From Prauserella cavernicola (GTDB lineage: Bacteria > Actinomycetota > Actinomycetes > Mycobacteriales > Pseudonocardiaceae), in assembly GCF_016595675.1 (NCBI RefSeq), contig NZ_JAENJH010000012.1, positions 124,001 through 188,000 on the forward strand: 64,000 bases of DNA. Reading direction: 5' to 3'. How positions within the stretch are numbered: the first letter of the stretch is position 1; each line of letters starts with the position of its first letter. The notes beneath the pieces were generated by a model. The model saw only the letters and a program-made list of their open reading frames with translations. It searched no databases and was not told where the DNA came from. The translations under genes and the position numbers were made by a program. This document shows positions 61,015-64,000 of the stretch, one piece after another.

Positions 61015-62215
61015 ACCGGACCGGCAGCGATGCCGGTCCACGCGTGAACACGCCCTGTTCGGCCGGAGTCTCGTCGTCGGCGAGCTCCAGGTCGAGCAGG
61101 GCGTCGAGCAGCTGGGCCACGCCCACCTCCACCTCGCTCTTGGCGAGCAGCGCTCCCACGCAGAAATGCCTGCCGAGCGCGAAGGACACGTGTTGCGCCG
61201 CGGCGGAGAACGCCGTGCCGGTGGGCAGGTCCTCGCGGAAGATGTCGAACGTGTCGGGGTCGGTGAACCGGCTGGGGTCGCGGTTCGCCGCACCGATCAG
61301 GCACGTCACCGTGCTGCCCGCGGGCACCGTGCCGCCGCCGAGTTCCACGTCCTCGGCGGGCTGGCGCATGATCATGTGCACCGGCGGCGTGTAGCGCAGG
61401 GTCTCCGCGAACGCCCTCGGGATGAGCTCGTGGTCCTCGCGGACCGCCCGCAGCTGGTCCGGGTGCTCGAGCAGGTTCTTGATGATGCTGGCGATCGCCT
61501 TGTCCGTGGTCTCGCCGCCCGCGGCGAGCAGCAGGCTGACGAAGGCCTTGATGTCCTCGTCGCTCATGCTCTGGCCGTCGACCTCGGCGGCGCACAGTGT
61601 GGACAGCAGGTCGTCGCCGAGGTTCTCCCTGCGCTGCCTGATGATCGGGATCATGTACTCGGCGAGCTCGTCGCGCGTGTGCAGCCCGTCGGCGGCGATC
61701 GTCTCGTCCTGGCTCAGGTTGCCGAGGAACGCGATGATCGACGTGTACCAGCGCTGGAAGCGCGCGTGGGCGGAGCGGTCGAGGCCGAGCATGTCGACAA
61801 TGACGTTGATGGGGAAGTGCCGCGCGTAGTCGTTGACGATGTCGGCGGTGCCACGTTCGCGGAAGCCGTCGATCAACTCGGCGGAGTTGCGCTCGATGAC
61901 GGGCAGGAACTTCAGCTGTAGTTCCGTGCCGCGAAACGCGGGTGCCACCAGCGCGCGGCGGACGGCGTGCTCGCGTCCGCTCATCTGCAGGATCGTCTTG
62001 CCGTGTACGGGTTCCAGCTGCCAGTCGTAGTTGTCGGTGGTGAAAACGGGCTCCTTGAACGCCCTGGCCACGTCCTCGTAGCGGGACACGATGTAGCTCT
62101 GCATCGGTTCGTGCCAGATCAGGGGCGCGTCCTCGAGCATCAGCCGGTAGGCGGAGTAGGGATCTTCCGCGAACTCGGCGGAGAGAATGTCAGGTACTTC
62201 GCGAGCGGCGGTCAT
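60980..62215 (-). CDS. cytochrome P450, canonical
   Basis: A 411-residue class I bacterial P450. All classical motifs are intact: I-helix AAGGETTD, K-helix ETLR (ExxR) and the haem loop FALGRHFCVGA with the axial cysteine. It needs ferredoxin and reductase partners, which are not encoded nearby. The substrate is unknown. In Streptomyces, CYP157 conservon genes are often next to a second P450 (CYP154); here the neighbour is in the opposite orientation and overlaps the cvnE 3' end by 35 bases, so I do not assign a CYP family. Confidence 0.92.
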   Translation of the reverse strand: MTAAREVPDILSAEFAEDPYSAYRLMLEDAPLIWHEPMQSYIVSRYEDVARAFKEPVFTTDNYDWQLEPVHGKTILQMSGREHAVRRALVAPAFRGTELQLKFLPVIERNSAELIDGFRERGTADIVNDYARHFPINVIVDMLGLDRSAHARFQRWYTSIIAFLGNLSQDETIAADGLHTRDELAEYMIPIIRQRRENLGDDLLSTLCAAEVDGQSMSDEDIKAFVSLLLAAGGETTDKAIASIIKNLLEHPDQLRAVREDHELIPRAFAETLRYTPPVHMIMRQPAEDVELGGGTVPAGSTVTCLIGAANRDPSRFTDPDTFDIFREDLPTGTAFSAAAQHVSFALGRHFCVGALLAKSEVEVGVAQLLDALLDLELADDETPAEQGVFTRGPASLPVRFSPTPRVRTSA

Positions 62216-62340
62216 TGCGCTCCTCGGTCAGCCGGAAAATGACCGTCAGAGGCTAGCGATGATCTTGGTCGAGCTGGGTGGCCACGAGGCAAGTTCAGAC
62301 GGTTGGCCTAAGGGGCTGGAGCGCATGCGAGGATCGGCGC

Positions 62341-63159
62341 ATGTCCGTGACAGTCGCCGACGTCATCGCCGCGCTGGACGCGGCTTACCCCCGGGACCTG
62401 GCCGAATCGTGGGACGCGGTGGGTCTGGTCTGCGGTGATCCCGACGAGCCCGCCGAACGTGTGCTCGTGTGTGTCGATCCGGTGGCCGCCACCGTCGACG
62501 AGGCGGTCGAGCGGGGCGCGCGGCTGATCGTGGCGCACCACCCGTTGCTGCTGCGCGGGGTGCACGGGGTGGCTGCCGACTCGGTCAAGGGCTCGCTCGT
62601 GCATCGCATGATCAGGTCGGGCATCGCGTTGTTCTGCGCGCACACCAACGCCGACTCGGCCAACCCCGGTGTCTCCGACGCGCTCGCCGCGTCGATCGGC
62701 CTGACCGTGCGCCGCCCGCTCGCGCCGCACCCGCAGGGCGACACCGGCATCGGCCGGATCGGGGAGCTCCCCGAGGCGGAACCGTTCGCGCGCTTCGTCG
62801 AGCGCGTGGGCGCGGCACTGCCCCCGACCGCCGCCGGCGTCTACGGCGCGGGCGACCCCGATCGTCCGATCAGGACGGTCGCCGTCTCCGGCGGCGCCGG
62901 CGACAGCTACCTGGCCGCCGCGACCGAGGCGGGCGTCGACGCCTACGTCACCGCCGACCTCCGCCACCACCCCGCCGGAGAGCACCTCGAACAGCACGGA
63001 CCCGCGCCCGCTCTGGTCGGCGTCACGCACTGGGCGAGTGAATGGCCGTGGTGCGGCCAAGCCGCCGGGGTGATCCGGAGTGCGGGTAACGTCGACGTTC
63101 ACGTCTCCACGCGGTGTACCGACCCGTGGAACGTCCGAGCGAACGGGAGTACGAAGTGA
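62341..63159 (+). CDS. Nif3-like dinuclear metal centre protein
   Basis: A 272-residue protein of the Nif3/YbgI (DUF34) family. The metal-binding residues are in [15 protein letters not shown] (about 78-92), HTNADSAN (about 101-108) and near the C terminus in GVTHWASEW. These proteins form ring-shaped hexamers; a GTP cyclohydrolase-related or metal-handling role has been suggested. ATG 62341 is chosen with GAGGAT six bases upstream as a possible -10. It is coupled to the next gene by GTGA. The order Nif3, zinc ribbon, RNase H matches Rv2230c-Rv2228c. Confidence 0.9.
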   Translation: MSVTVADVIAALDAAYPRDLAESWDAVGLVCGDPDEPAERVLVCVDPVAATVDEAVERGARLIVAHHPLLLRGVHGVAADSVKGSLVHRMIRSGIALFCAHTNADSANPGVSDALAASIGLTVRRPLAPHPQGDTGIGRIGELPEAEPFARFVERVGAALPPTAAGVYGAGDPDRPIRTVAVSGGAGDSYLAAATEAGVDAYVTADLRHHPAGEHLEQHGPAPALVGVTHWASEWPWCGQAAGVIRSAGNVDVHVSTRCTDPWNVRANGSTK

Positions 63160-63893
63160 AGGCAGACGCCGCCCTGCAGCGCCAGCTGCTCGACCTCGCC
63201 AAGGTCGACGCCGAGCTCTCCCGGGTGGCGCACCGGCGCCGGACCCTGCCCGAGCTGACCGAGATCACCGAGGCCGAGCAGGCCCTGCGCGAGCGCCGCG
63301 ACGCGCTGGTCGCCGTGCAGACGACGGCATCCGACCTCGACCGAGAGGTACAGCGCCAGGAGCGCGAGGTGGAGTCGGTGCGAGCGCGTGCCGACCGCGA
63401 CCGCAAGCTGATGGAGTCCGGCTCGGTGTCGGCCAAACAGCTCACCGACCTCGAACACGAGCTGGAGACGCTCGACCGGCGCCAGTCCGCGCTCGAGGAC
63501 GACCTGCTCGAACTGATGGAGCGGCGCGAGGCGGTCGACCTCGACATGCAGCGCACGGGCGCCGAGGTGAGCAACGCCGAGCAGAAGCTCTCCGACGCGG
63601 CCAAGCGGCGTGACGAGGCGGTGGCCGACCTCGACGTCACGCAGAGCCGCCGTGAGGGCGACCGGGACGGCCTCGTCCCGAGGTTCCCCGCCGACCTGCT
63701 CGCCCTGTACGAGCGGGTGCGCGAGCAGAAGAGCATCGGAGCCGCGCTGTTGCGGTCGCGCCGCTGCGGGGCCTGCCAGCTCGAGCTCGACCGCGCCGCG
63801 ATCGCCGAGATCAAGGCGGCCGCCGACGACGAGGTCGTCCGGTGCGACAACTGCGGCGCCATCATGGTGCGCACGATGGAGTCGGGTCTGTGA
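63156..63893 (+). CDS. zinc-ribbon coiled-coil protein (CT398-like)
   Basis: A 245-residue protein with a long antiparallel coiled coil (about 5-180, heptad-rich in Glu, Arg and Leu) and a C-terminal C4 zinc ribbon formed by CGACQLEL (about 204-211) and CDNCGAIM (about 231-238). It resembles the CT398/Rv2229c family, possibly involved in nucleic-acid or secretion-related contacts; no function is established. It overlaps both neighbours by four bases (63156 and 63890), so the three genes are one operon. Confidence 0.9.
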   Translation: MKADAALQRQLLDLAKVDAELSRVAHRRRTLPELTEITEAEQALRERRDALVAVQTTASDLDREVQRQEREVESVRARADRDRKLMESGSVSAKQLTDLEHELETLDRRQSALEDDLLELMERREAVDLDMQRTGAEVSNAEQKLSDAAKRRDEAVADLDVTQSRREGDRDGLVPRFPADLLALYERVREQKSIGAALLRSRRCGACQLELDRAAIAEIKAAADDEVVRCDNCGAIMVRTMESGL

Positions 63894-64000
63894 CCGAGCA
63901 CGTCGTCGTCGAGGCGGACGGCGGGTCGAGGGGCAACCCCGGGCCCGCGGGTTACGGCGCCGTCGTCAAGGACGCCGGCTCCGGCGACGTGCTCGCCGAG
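63890..64000 (+). CDS. RNase H / acid phosphatase bifunctional protein, N terminus only
   Basis: The first 37 codons of a gene cut by the window edge. The sequence VVVEADGGSRGNPGPAGYGAVV is the first beta strand and turn of an RNase HI domain, including the first catalytic Asp (in EADGGSRGN). In mycobacteria the gene at this position (Rv2228c) joins an RNase HI domain to a CobC-type acid phosphatase; the second domain would lie beyond the window. GTG 63890 overlaps the zinc-ribbon stop (GTGA). Confidence 0.85.
   Translation, partial: MTEHVVVEADGGSRGNPGPAGYGAVVKDAGSGDVLAE

Overview
This is about 64 kb of very GC-rich chromosomal DNA from an actinomycete, most likely a member of the Pseudonocardiales (Amycolatopsis/Saccharomonospora-type). 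The evidence is frequent GTG starts, long chains of genes joined by ATGA or GTGA overlaps, leaderless-type promoters, a conservon (cvnABCDE), the mycobacterial-type helicase-nuclease pair adnA-adnB, moeZ, ptpA, cobD, and short open frames with signatures restricted to Actinobacteria (DUF3107, DUF3152, DUF4873, TIGR02569). No rRNA, tRNA, CRISPR array, transposase, integrase or phage gene was recognised.

Layout. Positions 1-16.1 kb hold housekeeping genes in an order resembling the M. tuberculosis Rv3206c-Rv3212 neighbourhood (recalled, not searched): a PH-domain protein, a PHP phosphoesterase, MarC, a RecB-like nuclease, a PQQ-like propeller protein, a DEAD-box RNA helicase, a MiaE-like ferritin-fold protein, DUF3107, two TetR regulators with a diiron oxygenase and two hydrolases, DUF3152 and moeZ. 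Positions 17.1-27.1 kb are a nitrate/nitrite assimilation cluster: nitrate reductase, its FAD/[2Fe-2S] partner, NarK, NirBD, a uroporphyrinogen-III synthase fused to a DNA-binding domain, and a sirohydrochlorin chelatase. Nitrate is imported, reduced to nitrite and then to ammonium, and the last two genes supply the sirohaem that NirB needs. Positions 27.1-32.6 kb carry an AlkZ-like winged-helix protein, DUF3224, a WYL regulator, a second hemD, a long opposed tandem-repeat zone, an iron-regulated siderophore-interacting protein and an alkyltransferase-like protein.

Positions 32.6-40.7 kb hold the double-strand-break resection machine AdnA-AdnB and a potassium-channel/TrkA-N protein. Positions 40.7-48.8 kb hold a zinc metallopeptidase and an envelope module (membrane protein, DUF4129, DUF4350, MoxR, DUF58, SpoIIM-like, RDD). 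Positions 48.8-56.8 kb hold an SDR, an active/inactive M16 protease pair, nudC, cobD, SURF1, a fructosamine-kinase-like gene and ptpA. Positions 56.9-61.0 kb are a complete conservon ending in a P450 whose K-helix lacks the ExxR arginine, facing a canonical P450. The window closes with a Nif3-like protein, a zinc-ribbon protein and the start of an RNase H gene, the Rv2230c-Rv2228c order.

The most unusual content is non-coding. A 53-bp sequence (perfect 23-bp inverted repeats around a 7-base loop) occurs three times without a mismatch, each time exactly between two convergent genes. In a fourth convergent gap (30.5-31.4 kb) there are two long tandem arrays of one ~20-21 bp motif, pointing towards each other so that each array follows its neighbouring gene in the direction of transcription. 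Regulatory sites seen include a near-consensus IdeR/DtxR iron box, GlnR-like half-sites at the nitrate and nitrite reductase genes, probable TetR and WYL operators, two intrinsic terminators and many TANNNT hexamers 6-8 bases before start codons.
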